A DNA stretch of 64,000 bases, from NCBI GenBank assembly GCA_963402885.1, contig OY727095.1:2175001-2239000 (forward strand). The letters run 5' to 3'. Shown here in pieces: positions 49,411 through 60,215 of the stretch. The DNA is from Antedon bifida (taxonomy: Eukaryota > Echinodermata > Crinoidea > Comatulida > Antedonidae). The notes under the pieces are model-generated. The model was not told where the DNA came from. It did not search any database and was given only the letters and a program-made list of their open reading frames with translations. The translations under genes and the position numbers were made by a program. Each line of letters opens with the position of its first letter. Within the stretch, counting starts at the first letter, position 1.

Positions 49411-49475
49411 TTCTTGCATCCTGATAAGTTCCAGCAAAAATTTGGTGAGAGATTATAAATGGAGTTTTAAAGTGA
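49411..49475 (+). pseudogene. NFKBIL1 exon 4 fragment, duplicated
   Basis: The plus strand reads LHPDKFQQKFGERL and then a stop, matching the NFKBIL1 C-terminal signature at 41578-41625 with a few substitutions. Beyond the stop, GGAGTTTTAAAG matches the later CGGATTTTAAAACAAG after a small deletion. It is an isolated, non-functional piece. Confidence 0.85.
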
Positions 49476-49547
49476 AATATTGTTACTGTATCTATTCATG
49501 GTGTAATCTATGGCACGCCAGGACGGACATAAGCGAGGTCAACTTGA

Positions 49548-49548
49548 C

Positions 49549-49584
<36 letters not shown>

Positions 49585-49890
49585 GTTCATTCTTATATAG
49601 CGCATATAAGCAAGCTCTCAATGCGCTGAACATTATCACCCCAGTCATTTCCTGATCAAACACCTATGGAAACATACTCCCATATATGCAGCTAGTAATC
49701 AGCGCAAAGTTGTGTCTTGATCTAACCGGGTACCCATTTATACACCTGGGTGGAGAGAGGCAAACGTAAGTAAAGTATCTTGCCTAAGGATACAAGCAAT
49801 GCGGCGAGAGTTGGATTCGAACCTCGGTCTAACGATCAGTAGTCGAACGTCCAACACACAGCGCCACACGCCCAAGACGGACATAGTTAT
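49548..49890. mobile_element. SINE-like element with (AAT)n head
   Basis: (AATAAT)n leads into TTCTTATATAGCGCATATAA, then CTCAATGCGCTG, CGGGTACCCATTTATACACC, TGGGTGGAGAGAGGCAA and GGATTCGAACCTCGG. This ordered set belongs to a widespread marine-invertebrate SINE-like repeat. The flanks CACGCCAGGACGGACATAA (about 49513) and CAAGACGGACATAGTTATGT suggest that the host sequence was partly duplicated on insertion. Confidence 0.65.
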
Positions 49891-50145
49891 GTCCGTCTTG
49901 GTGTGCCATAGTAATCACACTGTAAACACTATTAAATGTTTAGAGGTATACTATAACAACTCAGTGAGAATGTTACGTCTATGGTTTTAGAATAAAAGTT
50001 TTGAATGGTGAAAAAAATCTTGTTATGTGCACTACAAACTATCTGTTACGGTCTTCAAATCTCTTCACTAAATGGGAGATAATCTAATTTTAGTGTGATT
50101 TTCTGTTTGTTGTATACATGGAATGTTTTATTCTGAAATAACGTG

Positions 50146-50146
<1 letters not shown>

Positions 50147-50183
<37 letters not shown>

Positions 50184-50184
50184 G
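50147..50184. repeat. (ATCA)n microsatellite
   Basis: About nine copies of ATCA in a segment that has only two to three copies at the equivalent place near 45260, so it expanded after the duplication. Confidence 0.9.
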
Positions 50185-50401
50185 TTGTCGTTTGAAGGCT
50201 TTTGTATTTCCCATTTGGTAATGTATGGATGCATTCAACAATTAGGTTGTCTGATAAATTGTATGTTACGGAGACATAATTATATTATTGTGGCATACGT
50301 CTGGGACTGCAGCTATAGAACAAATATTATATTAAGTGATTTTAAAAACCTATTGTGAATAGGTAGTTTCTGAACAGATATACGACTTGCTCTAATAAAC
50401 A

Positions 50402-50490
50402 ACTACAAGATCAAGAAGGCATGTAGCTGAAACTAAAAGGGTAACAAAGAACCAGGTGGTGTTTGATGTGGGTGGATTTCGCTTTAACCT
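50402..50490 (+). pseudogene. NFKBIL1 exon 2 / intron 2 fragment, second duplicate
   Basis: GGCATGTAGCTGAAACTAAA and GGGTAACAAAGAACCAGG match the end of NFKBIL1 exon 2 and its donor. They then join directly to GTGGTGTTTGATGTGGGTGG, which lies on the far side of the intronic MITE in the real gene. Non-coding relic. Confidence 0.75.
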
Positions 50491-51098
50491 TACATTTTAG
50501 ATTATGTTAGTTAAAATATTCCTTTTTTGGTATTAACAGTCGAAAGGAGGCGTATTATATGGCATTGACTTTTATATCACAACTTTTATATATGATTTTA
50601 AAAGCCTATTGTATTGTTTGGTATTTCAGTATATTATTAGCATACATCAGTGACTTTTACTGCATATCACAACTATTATACAAAATTAAGTGAGTTTAAA
50701 AGCCTATTGTATATGCCTACTTGGTTACGCAGTCGAAACGAGGCAGTATATAATATATAGTATATTGCCATAATATGTCACAGACTGCTAAAGAATAACT
50801 TTTATATAAAGTTGCATGTTAAACAGGTACAGACTCGCTCTAATCAGGGAGTTGTCAAAAAATACTTTTACAACTTCCTTTACAACTCCAGCTCTAATTA
50901 TAGACAAATACACTGATGATGTGTACTGAAAATGTTACCTAATCCACCATTGATTTAATCTAAACTCCAAACTGATGTTTGATCTGCCGTTAAATGCTTA
51001 TTTTTGTCCAACAAACAATAAACTGAAACTACATTTTACTCAATACAAAGTATTTCAAAATTTACTTACGCATACTACGTATTTTGAATAAAATTCGT

Positions 51099-51193
51099 TG
51101 CATGTCCCGCTGTGTGTTTCGTTGAATGTCCCGCTGTGTGTTTCGTTGAATGTCCCGCTGTGTGTTTCGTTGAATGTCCCGCTGTGTGTTTTA
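51099..51193. repeat. Minisatellite, 24 bp unit, four copies
   Basis: GTTGAATGTCCCGCTGTGTG plus TTTC is repeated four times almost without change. The open frame across it (NVPLCVSL repeats) is a by-product. Confidence 0.92.
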
Positions 51194-51590
51194 TTAGATA
51201 AATATTCTGCTGTTCCACACCCACCAGACGACGAGACGTTACGTCACCTGTCGTGCAGCCTCCACACGCGAGCGCTATGTTAAAACTCGTGTACGTTGAT
51301 AATACAGGTGAGGTGTTTCAACAAGGACATATTGACTTAGTTTCACCAACAAAAGTAAACACAAATTATGGAACACAAATAATGATTGAATATTTATTTA
51401 TAAAGAAACACCCTTAACAATATCATATTAATGGTATTCTCAAGTAAAGTAAATCGTAAATTGTTATTAGATTTTGTTTAACAAGGAACATTTATAATGT
51501 CGACAGTAATAATTCAAAATTAGTTAGAAGCCCCCAAATACCCTCATAATGAAAACATCTAAAATACCGGTAGGCCTAATCATCACCAGT

Positions 51591-53008
51591 TTACCCCCGA
51601 CCAAAGTCCTCGCCTGGTCTTTGTTTCTTTATCATCATCATCATCATCATTATTCTCTCAAGGAGTAATTCACTCACGGCTTCCTCGTCGTCGTTTTCGT
51701 CCTCATCTAAGGGAGATTCAGAAGCTTCTTGTTTCTGGGTCGTAACGGCAACCTTGTTGGTAGTCGTTGGTGGTTCGGGTGCAGCTGTAGTCGGTATATA
51801 TTCGTCGCCTATGTTTGGTTCTTTTTGTTCATCTTCATCAAAATATTCTTCGTATTCACTACCACTGTCTTCATCGAAGAAAAACGTGTCATATAAGTAA
51901 TACGCGGTTAAGAGTTTGACAAGGCGTGCCACTTCCGGGTCCATCATACATTGTACGTTTACAATGTTGTAGATGTCGTCACGTTCACTTAGACCTTGTT
52001 CAGTAACAAATTGGTAAGATTTGTAGCAGTTGACAATGTGCTGGATATACAAGTCTGCATCAGGTTGCTGCTTGGATGTGGTTGTTGGAATGGACACTGT
52101 GGTCTGTATGTCGTTCCTTCCTTCCTTAAACTTGGCATAGAGTTCTTTTACCACCATGTCAAGTTCACGTTTCTATAAAGATTATATTTCATATTTTGTA
52201 ATAGATAACATAACAAAAAAATATGCAGAAAATAATGTAAATATATATATGAGATTCTGTAATTGTTAAAAAAAGATAAAAACAAAAGATAAAAAAAAAT
52301 TAAATTATATTTCATCTTATTTTTTCAATTAAAAAACAAATCGTTATAAAAATAGTGATCTTCCGCATTTAGAAATACGGTAGTTATTTAGAAGAAAACA
52401 AAGAAAATGAATTTGTTAATGTGTGACAAAAAAGAAGCAAAAAGTTAAAATAGTATTATTTATCAAATACGTAGACCATCAGAATAAATGTACAGAATAG
52501 CTATATTCATTTTATCTTTAGTCTAAAAATAAAAGATGATATACTAAATTATTAATATTATTTAAAAGGTATACATTTTGTACTGTATGTATAATATAAT
52601 ACCATTGAGAAATGTTTCTCGTAGAATGGAAAAACGATAGACTACTGTAGATTTTCATCTACTACTGTACATTTTTCCATGGTAATATATATCACGCCAT
52701 CACAGCAGGTCGTGTTACAGATTGAAAGCGCACAATGATCGGATAATGTAAGCCTAAACAATCATGGAACAAATAATACTTTACAAAAGTACACATTTGC
52801 GGTAGAGTGACTAATTTGCATAACTACGTGAGTTGTTACTCAGCAAGAGTGCAAACACTAAACTTTCTTAAAATGCATTAAAACTTACCTGTAGCTCTTC
52901 ACCAACATCTCTAGTGTTGATTACACGACCGACACAGCACGACGATAAACTTAGTAAAACAACGTTTAAAATGGCAAGATCTACGACGATTCTCCTAAGC
53001 ACAGCCAT
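51591..53008 (-). CDS. Array copy 3: secreted two-cysteine protein, long acidic tail
   Basis: Exon 1 is 53008-52889 and exon 2 is 52172-51591, phase 0; 233 residues. Signal peptide MAVLRRIVVDLAILNVVLLS, then SSCCVGRVINTRDVGEELQ. Exon 2: KRELDMVVKELYAKF, a Thr-rich linker, the conserved core (IQHIVNCYKSYQFVTEQGLS, then VNVQCMMDPEVARLVKLL), then a long acidic segment (FDEDSGSEYEEYFDEDEQKE), a Thr/Pro-rich stretch (PTTAAPEPPTTTNK) that could carry O-glycans, a second acidic patch, and a helix-like end (EAVSELLLERIMMM) closing in GRG. The run of six Met comes from a (CAT)n microsatellite. An upstream in-frame Met (MIVI) is possible, but the MAV start agrees with the paralogs. Function unknown. 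Confidence 0.82.
52190..52888. other. Intron of array copy 3
   Basis: AT-rich, 716 bp in all, with no repeat I can name and no sign of an internal exon. Confidence 0.6.
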
Positions 53009-53014
53009 GATCAC

Positions 53015-54224
53015 GATCATTCCGAATAGAAAATCAACTGATTTCTTTTCGACTAAAATTTGACTTTGATTGTCAATTGAACGGTTCAGCAAGCAAATCA
53101 CACAATACGTGTTCGACAGGTATTTTTATTTCTTTCTTTGTAATTGTTGACGTAATGGGGCTAAACAATAGAAATGTTTCGATGTTTCAAATTCGATGTT
53201 TGACCTTCGTAAAAGTGCGTTGGATCATGACACCATGGTTCAGATGCTGTTCAGAGCTTTTTTCCATAGATTATTCTACATCCGATGGATTGTTCTTAGA
53301 GATCCGTTGCTTTATTCAAGATCCGACGCTTGATGGTATCGTCGAAAGATCCGACCCCTCGTCGATACAACACGTGTATGTGGAAAATATGCCAATAAAG
53401 AACAATATATTGTTTAAGCCGTGTATGGCGAAATCAATAAGTTGATCTTATAAAGTTTGCGGTACACCACCATTGTATACTTCACTCCTGAGGACGATCA
53501 AAGTATTTTGATGCCCTTAATCCATTGATGAAAACGTCGAGAAACCCATCAGTCCTCCTTTTAGAACTACACATACGTGGCGCAGCCTACTGCAAACTTG
53601 ATGTCAACGTAAACAACAATTACCACAAATATGGGTTAATTTTTTTTTATTGAAAAAACATTAGTATTCTCAATTATTCATTGTATTTTATTATGTAATA
53701 TTAGGGTTTGTTCAGTAATGAGTTTAAAAGACAAAAGATGCATGCGTTTAGGCTTAGTTAACCGGGTAAGTTGGTTCATTTTACAAAATTGTGCCCATAA
53801 ACCCGACTTAGATCGGCAAGTAGTTTAATCTGAACAGGCCTAATAATATTGATGAAATATGGGTATTGGCAGTGTCTAAAATGACGTTTACAGTTAGTAG
53901 ACCCCAAATACCCTTTAAATGTTTTCTTATGTTGACTTGTAATTATACGACCAGGTTTTACCCACAAAATAAACCCCTTCTTTCCCAACAATCTAAATTA
54001 AATTCCCTTCTCCCCCCAAGGAATAATTCTGATAACACTAGGCTAAATACCAAATTACCTCTACCTAGATGTTGTGTGTCTCTTTTGTCCAGAGTTTAAA
54101 CTATTTTTATGGTGCAGTAATTTAAACAAGAGTTTTTAAACTAAAATAATTCTAATATATTTCGCAATGCAGCCTTCGGACTGCCATGTTATGTATATAA
54201 ATACCATTATGAAAAAAAAAACTT
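53015..54224. other. Spacer between array copies 3 and 4
   Basis: The first ~160 bp (CAACTGATTTCTTTTCGAC through GACAGGTATTTTTATTTC) is repeated upstream of copy 4 (55240-55345) and in part copies 5 and 7, so it probably holds the promoter of this subtype. 53250-53400 contains spaced GATCCGA words like those at 55425-55680. The rest is unremarkable. Confidence 0.5.
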
Positions 54225-55216
54225 TCACCCTCTTATGTGTTTTTTATTCATCATCATTAGTATTCTTTCAAGGAGCAATTCACGCACTGCATCTTCGTCA
54301 TTGTTTTCTTCATTCAGGGGCGATTCAGAGGTTTTCTGTTGACGGGTCGTCATTGGGTTTGATGTCGTAGTTGGTTCGGGTGCAACTGTCGTCCGTATCT
54401 CTTCTTCACTGCTGCTGTCCTCCTCACTGCTGCTGTCTTCCTCACTGCTACTACTGTCACTGCCTGGCACATCAATGTTTTCATAATAATAATACGCGGT
54501 TAAGAGTTTGACAAGGCGTGCCACTTCCGGGTCCACCATACATTGGACGTTTACAATGTTGTAGATGTCGTCACGTTCACTTAGACCTTGTTCAGTAACA
54601 AATTGGTAAGATTTATAGCAGTTGACAATGTGCTGGATATACAGGTCTGCATCAGGTTGCTGCTTGGATGTGGTTGTTGGAATGGACACTGTAGTGGTCT
54701 GTATGTCGTTTCTTTCTTCCATCAATTTGGCATAGAGCTCTTTTACCACCATGTCAAGTTCACGATTCTATGAAAATTATATGGCATAATAATTATTTAA
54801 TTTATTAAATCTATCTTTTTACGTTTATGACAAAACAAATAATGCATAGCAGAGTATAGTTACACGCACATCACGGTATCCTCCTAATGATAGGGCGTCT
54901 CAGGCACAATCGGATTATAGTAGGCTTAAACGTGGAAAAGGTATATAATATGAAAATTATAAATAAAATGGAACGGAACCAGTTTCGGTTGGATGGCTAC
55001 AGATTTGCATACTATTCTAATCGTGTCAGTGTTACTCAGCGGTCAAATAAAAATATTATAATAGTAAACATACTGTATGTAATGTAATTCACTCACCTCC
55101 AACTCTTCACCAACCTCTCTAGTGTTGATTACACGACCGACACAGCACGACGATAAACTTAGTAAAACAACGTTTAAAATGGCAAGATCTACGACGATTC
55201 TCCTTAGCACAGCCAT
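54225..55216 (-). CDS. Array copy 4: secreted two-cysteine protein, Ser/Glu-repeat tail
   Basis: Exon 1 is 55216-55097 and exon 2 is 54767-54225, phase 0; 220 residues. The signal peptide is the same as copy 3 except for the last residues (INTREVGEELE). The core is IQHIVNCYKSYQFVTEQGLS to VNVQCMVDPEVARLV. The tail begins YYYYENIDVPGSDSSSSEED and contains three tandem SSSEED-type units (minus strand 54470-54418), dense in S-x-E sites of the kind phosphorylated in secreted proteins by FAM20C-type kinases or by CK2. It then has a Thr-rich stretch, SPLNEENNDEDAVRELLLER and a basic end, NKKHIRG. The closing SPLNEEN...LLLERI block is shared with copies 3 and 7. Function unknown. Confidence 0.83.
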
Positions 55217-55419
55217 GGTCACGATCCTTCTGACAACAAAATCAACTGATTTGTTTTAAATTTGACTTCGATTGTCAATTGAACGCTTCAGCAAACAAAT
55301 CACAATACGTGGTCGACAGGTATTTTTATTTCTTTCTTTGTAATTGGTGACGTAGACGGGCATAACAATTGAAATGTTTCGCTGGTCAAATTCTATGTTT
55401 GAACCCTTGTAAGTGCGAG

Positions 55420-55690
55420 AGATGTTCATTGTGTTTTCTCAATATCCGATTATTGTTCTTAGAGATCCATGTTAATTGTTTCTTCGAGATCCAATGTTTT
55501 ATACTTTCTTGAGATCCGATGTTTCATGGTTACATCTCGAGATTCCATTTTCCACAATTTATTTCTTCGATTCGATGCTTCGTGGCTGATTTAATTCGAT
55601 TGCTGTTAGAGATCCGATGTTCCATAATTTCTTTGAGATCCGATTGTTCCATGTTTTCTTTGACAGTCTTTCACAGATAAAGGGCTTTAC
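55420..55690. repeat. Degenerate tandem repeat, GAGATCCGATGTT units, upstream of copy 4
   Basis: About eight diverged units of 28-35 bp, each with a GA[G/T]ATCCGATGTT-like centre and T-rich spacer. A shorter set lies at the matching place upstream of copy 3 (53270-53355), so the repeat predates the split of copies 3 and 4. Confidence 0.7.
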
Positions 55691-56189
55691 ACACATACAA
55701 GAAAATCCACATCAATGACCCTTTTCCTTTTTTATTTCCAACTTTTAATTAGAAATACAACAAAAATACAATTATAAAAGTAGTAAAAGTATAAAAAAGG
55801 AGAAACAATTCTCTAGTTAAACGTTGTTTTCACGACAATTTAAAATCTTAACTTTTCCTAAATAGAAACTTGAAATATGAAGCAACAATACATGGATAAA
55901 CTTGAGTCTGTAGTTATTCTATTTTTTATGTTTAGTATATTCCAGTGGCGTTTCGATTTTTGTCAATAAACTACAGTACTTATGATTCAGCTCGAAGTAC
56001 CGTATGGTACGTATGAAACGCCATATGTGTCAAAATGTTTGCCCATTTTAAGTCGAATCACGGTCTACAACCTAAACTATTTAAGACTACTTAACAAAAC
56101 AGTGTGCATAGGCTATAAAATGGGAAAAATCACAGAAAAAGAAGTTAACCACAGAAGTTACGAAATTGTAGGAGCGTTGGGGTCCGTTT

Positions 56190-57485
56190 CTAACCATTGT
56201 TGGAGAGAAGCCATGGCGGTAGCCACGTGGAAAAATCGTCCGACATCTTCCTTTTCGAAAAATTATGACCTTTACCACTTTGATCATTTTCTAATAATCT
56301 GTAAGTGGTTAAGAGTTTGACAATTCGTGCCACTTCCGGGTCTGCCATACATTGGACGTTTACAATGTTGTAGATGTCGTCACGTTCACTTAGACCTTGT
56401 TCAGTAACAAATTGGTGAGATTTGTAGCAGTTGACAATGTGCTGGATATACAGGTCTGTATCAGGTTGCTGCTTGGAAGTGATTGTTGGAATGGACACTG
56501 TAGTGGTCTGTATGTCGTTTCTTTCTTCCATCAATTTGGCATAGAGCTCTTTTACCACCATGTCAAGTTCACGTTCCTATAAAGTGACAATATGTTAATA
56601 TTATCAAAGCTCTAAATGGAGCTGAGACATGAAAAACCAACGAGCATGATAATCAGAAACGTGATGAACTAGTATTCAAATGTCTACAGATGATAGTTAA
56701 AATAAGTTGGTCATTATGTTATATAAGGATAATAAGCCTAATATACTAAAAATCACCAACATGAAAAGAATAAGCAAAGAGACAAAGATTAAAAGATGGA
56801 AATGGATTGGCTTGTAATGAGAATGGAAACCAATATTCATTGTTTGACAGCAATGAAATGGAAATCAGAAGGCAGAAGAAAGAGAAAGGGGGAGAGAGAG
56901 AGATGGAGGACACAGAACGAAGCAAAGCAAATCGGCGGCGATAGAACCAACTGGAGATGTGTCACTACAGACTTATGGGCTACGAGGCCCGAAGAGGATA
57001 ATACAGTACAGAATACAGAACCGTAATTACGTAGTCATAACATCGGCACGGGTTCGAGGCTCACTCACTCCATGGTTCTGGTGGTAGAACGAGTCTTCTC
57101 GGATAAGGACTATAAACCGTAGGTCCAGTGTACACATCTAGCTCGTGTGCACTTTAAAGAACCTAGTACATCTTTCGAGACGAGTAAGGGGTTACCCCGG
57201 TGTATTAGTACATCACAGCCACTGATCACCAACTGGGCCCTCTGGGAGACCAGTCTTTGACTGAAGAGGTTACCCAGTATAAATATATATTTCAATCAAT
57301 CGATAGGTACGTTAAAGTAATATTATATTGTAATTCACAAAACAAAACACAAACAAACTTACATTAAATTCTTCAGCAACTGCATCTCTAGTGTTGATTA
57401 CACGACCGACACAGCACGACGATAAACTTAGTAAAACAACGTTTAAAATGACAAGATCTGCGACGATTCTCCTAAGCACAGCCAT
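56190..57485 (-). CDS. Array copy 5: secreted two-cysteine protein, apparent recombinant
   Basis: Exon 1 is 57485-57363 and exon 2 is 56576-56190, phase 0; 169 residues. Exon 1 is of the copy 3/4/7 type (MAVLRRIVADLVILNVVLLS, CCVGRVINTRDAVAEEF). Exon 2 starts with the same type (ERELDMVVKELYAKL). After the core its tail is that of copy 2 (LENDQSGKGHNFSKRKMSDD), and the 3' flank (AGAAGTTACGAAATTGTAGG) also matches copy 2. It ends LSNNG. The 786 bp intron holds LINE and SINE remains. A distal upstream block of the copy 6 kind lies at 57885. The mixture suggests unequal crossing-over or gene conversion. Function unknown. Confidence 0.82.
56610..57010 (+). mobile_element. LINE 3' remnant in the intron of copy 5
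   Basis: Broken plus-strand frames read NGAETWKTNEHD, then WIGLVMRMETN, MKWKSEGRRKRKGE and RTNWRCVTTDLWATRPE. This is the usual ending of non-LTR retrotransposon ORF2 (WIGHVLRM, then RRKRGRP, then W). Only about 400 bp of the 3' end remains, with stops and frameshifts. It lies antisense to the host gene. Confidence 0.75.
57011..57305 (+). mobile_element. SINE in the intron of copy 5
   Basis: GGGTTCGAGGCTCACTCACT (tRNA B-box-like) precedes GAACGAGTCTTCTCGGATAA, GGTCCAGTGTACACATCTAG, CTCGTGTGCACTTTAAAGAA and GGGGTTACCCCGGTGTATTA, the ordered body of a tRNA-derived SINE found across echinoderms and other deuterostomes. It ends in ATTTCAATCAATCG. It directly follows the LINE remnant, whose tail it may have borrowed. 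Confidence 0.75.
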
Positions 57486-57539
57486 GATCGTTTCATATAA
57501 CTTTCATTGTTGAACAAGCTTAGCACAATCAATGACAAG

Positions 57540-60215
57540 TATTTATTTAATTATGTCTATGATTCGGTTGAGTGCCAGCCTAACAGAGTAAATATTTTTA
57601 CATTTTTATGTCATTTGTCAATTCTACAATAGGCCTATTACGTTTGACCTTCGCGCAAAGAAAAATCGTTTAGCATTATTATGTCGTTTAGTATTCTTCT
57701 CACGTACAAGTTAATTCATGTATAGGCCTACTTTATTTATAACAACGATGGTGCATCATCATCTGGCCTTATCCGCATCAACAGTGAATAACGGATACAC
57801 GTTAACATCGTATTTTTATCCCGTAACCGTTCATATAAATTTTTTATGTGCATAATGTTACTCGCAAAACTTATCGACAGTACACCCAGACGCGATTTTT
57901 CCCCAGTAAATAGAAGATTGGCCGAACAAAAAAGTGTTTTTGCTTATAAGGCCTATATAAACGATTAGTGCGCATGCTCAATGCGACAATTCTGTCCAGA
58001 ATTATCACTGGTATGTTTAATTCAATTTTATTCATATAAAATCTAGGTAATTTTGCAATAGAAAAATGTTTGAGCTCAGTGACGAACTCTTCATTCTGCG
58101 CATGTCTACTTTCTACATTTACGGTCTGCTATTTTAGCATTACTGTTTTGACTTGTAGTGTGACGCACAATGACTTAATTTGCATATTTTGTGTTTCTTT
58201 TTTAATCAGACCGGTTTTTTTTTTGTCGCGTGCATAGCTCACTATGTCGGTCGGACGGTTGGTTGGTCGGTCGGTCGGTAAACACTAACTCAAATTTGCG
58301 CACGCGACTGCAGCCATGTACATGGCCTTGTTTTTGTTAAAGATGGTTAGATTCAGGCAGACAGACGAATAAAAGTGAACGGCAACAAAATATAATAATC
58401 GTATTCGGTTCGCAAATTGTTTATTACTCGAAGTCTCAGGCAGAAATCATGAATACTGATTGGCTACATAAATTTATTAAATTCGTTTATTCATTTGTTG
58501 TGGATGAGTGATGTCATGTTTTTGTGTTTAATACATTCTTGTACAACATTCTTCATGGTTTAAGAGATAATTGGGGTCAAAGTTGTCAAATGGTAGCCAT
58601 TTTGATTTTATGCAAATTGGATCATTTATGATGGACAGATCAGGATTGATTTTGATATAATTATAATAATATATTTATATATATTTAAGCATGATTTAGT
58701 ACAGTATGTGTCAAACCGTGCAACACGTGAGCGATGCATTATGGGACGGAATTGGGAGCAATAGCGCCGCCATCAGTATAAGTATGTTTTACAACAATAG
58801 GTAAAGGTAAAGTCGAAACCTAAGCTAATGCTAACGGCCGCGGTGCCCATCTCCATTTCTTTAGCGTTTGGGCCAGACTCCACTAAGTGTGTATGCTTGT
58901 GGGGGGTACGCCACTCCTCCCGCACAAACGAGTCTGATTTACCTTCCCAGTACTTTTTACATACAGTTTTTACAGCTAACTATGTTGGTCGGTCGGTGGG
59001 TCGGTCGGTAAACGCTAACATATATTAAACTATACAAAGAGCCAAAAATGAGGTTAATTAGATTCATTTAAACAAGGACTCTATCACATTTAAATATCCG
59101 AAATAGAGTCACTCAGCTTCAAATAAATAATGTTTTTAACATTTAAAAAAATATATGTCCGGGTAGAACATACCCATTATACTAGGACACACACATTTTG
59201 TTGTAAGCAGGAAACACTTGCCAAGTTTCAAAAACATTTAAAAATGCAATTCAAAAATGGAACGAACCGCCAAATGAAATTAAAATCAACACCTTCAAAT
59301 ATACTTTTAAATGGCATGTAAAACGAATGTTAATGGAGGATCAAATTAATATTTTATACTGTCTTATCAATTTTCTATAATTTGTATCAGTCCTTTTTAT
59401 GTGTATTTTATCCATTTTTAACTCGTGGATTCTTTTTCTAAGGCATATGTTTTAATTGTGTTTTTATAAATTATATTTTTTTTCACTCAATTTTCATATT
59501 TTGAACGTCTTAGGACCCCTTTGAAAACAAACTTTATAGTTTAAAGAGTTATCGTGATTTTCTTCGTATTTTTGTATTGTTTTTATGAGAATTTCGAATA
59601 AAGTCAACAAATCAATCAAAGGCTCGGCACAACTTTTGTAGTAAGGATTAAAATATAGATTGACAAAAAATATCTACTATTATAACAGGTATGTATATTT
59701 ATTTGTATCTTCCAAATACAATAAAACAGTTATAGCCTATTACAACATTGTTTAAATTACCAAAATAACCAAAACAGTAAAAAAAAAGCGAAACTAATTC
59801 AATGATTTAAAGTTGTCTTCACGAAGAAGAAACCAAACAACAGTACAAACTGAGTATATATATAATATTTATAAAACTAAAATTTTACAAAATAAAGCTG
59901 ATTTATTCTCATAATTTATTCTGTGGGGTATATACGGACCTTCCATATCCCAGTTTCCGTTTCTTAGTGAAAATACAAGAACAAAATACAGTAGTAAAAA
60001 ACATGAAAAAGAAGAAACATTAGTTATTGTCTTTACGCGCCAGATTACATGAAATGTTTAGACAACACGTTTAAAGTCTACAAAACATGCGTCTTAAAGG
60101 AACCGAAAATAAATCAAAAGAAACCAAGGGCAGTACAAACTGAGTACAATATACTGTGAATAACGGAATAATTGAAATCACAAGTAGCAACAATGAAATA
60201 CGGGCTCTATAATTG
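57540..60215. other. Spacer between array copies 5 and 6
   Basis: Contains a conserved upstream block (57885-57990), a GGTCGGTCGG-type repeat with AAACACTAACTCAAATTTGC at 58240-58330 (also at 40745-40830, 47780-47825 and 58985-59020), a probable LINE 3' end (59130-59620), and at 59690-60190 a flank related to those below copies 1 and 2. No other gene is seen. Confidence 0.55.
59130..59620 (+). mobile_element. Probable LINE 3' end (CR1-like)
   Basis: The phrases IQKWNEPPNEIKINTF and WHVKRMLM resemble the last residues of CR1/Jockey ORF2 (WN-LP-EI, then K--L). They are followed by a T-rich 3' region ending near AACAAATCAATCAAAGG. The evidence is short. Confidence 0.35.

Noticed and set aside
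50147-50184. Regular short repeat that might suggest a CRISPR-like array
   Set aside because: It is a plain (ATCA)n microsatellite without spacers, in animal DNA.
53077-53445. 122-codon plus-strand ORF upstream of array copy 3
   Set aside because: It covers the conserved upstream flank and a GATCCGA repeat, has no family pattern, and is not kept open upstream of copies 4 or 7.
51996-56582. Plus-strand ORFs repeated opposite each array exon 2 (MFSNKLVRF type)
   Set aside because: They are antisense to the conserved core and are preserved only because the core is; the minus-strand model has signal peptides, splice sites and promoters.
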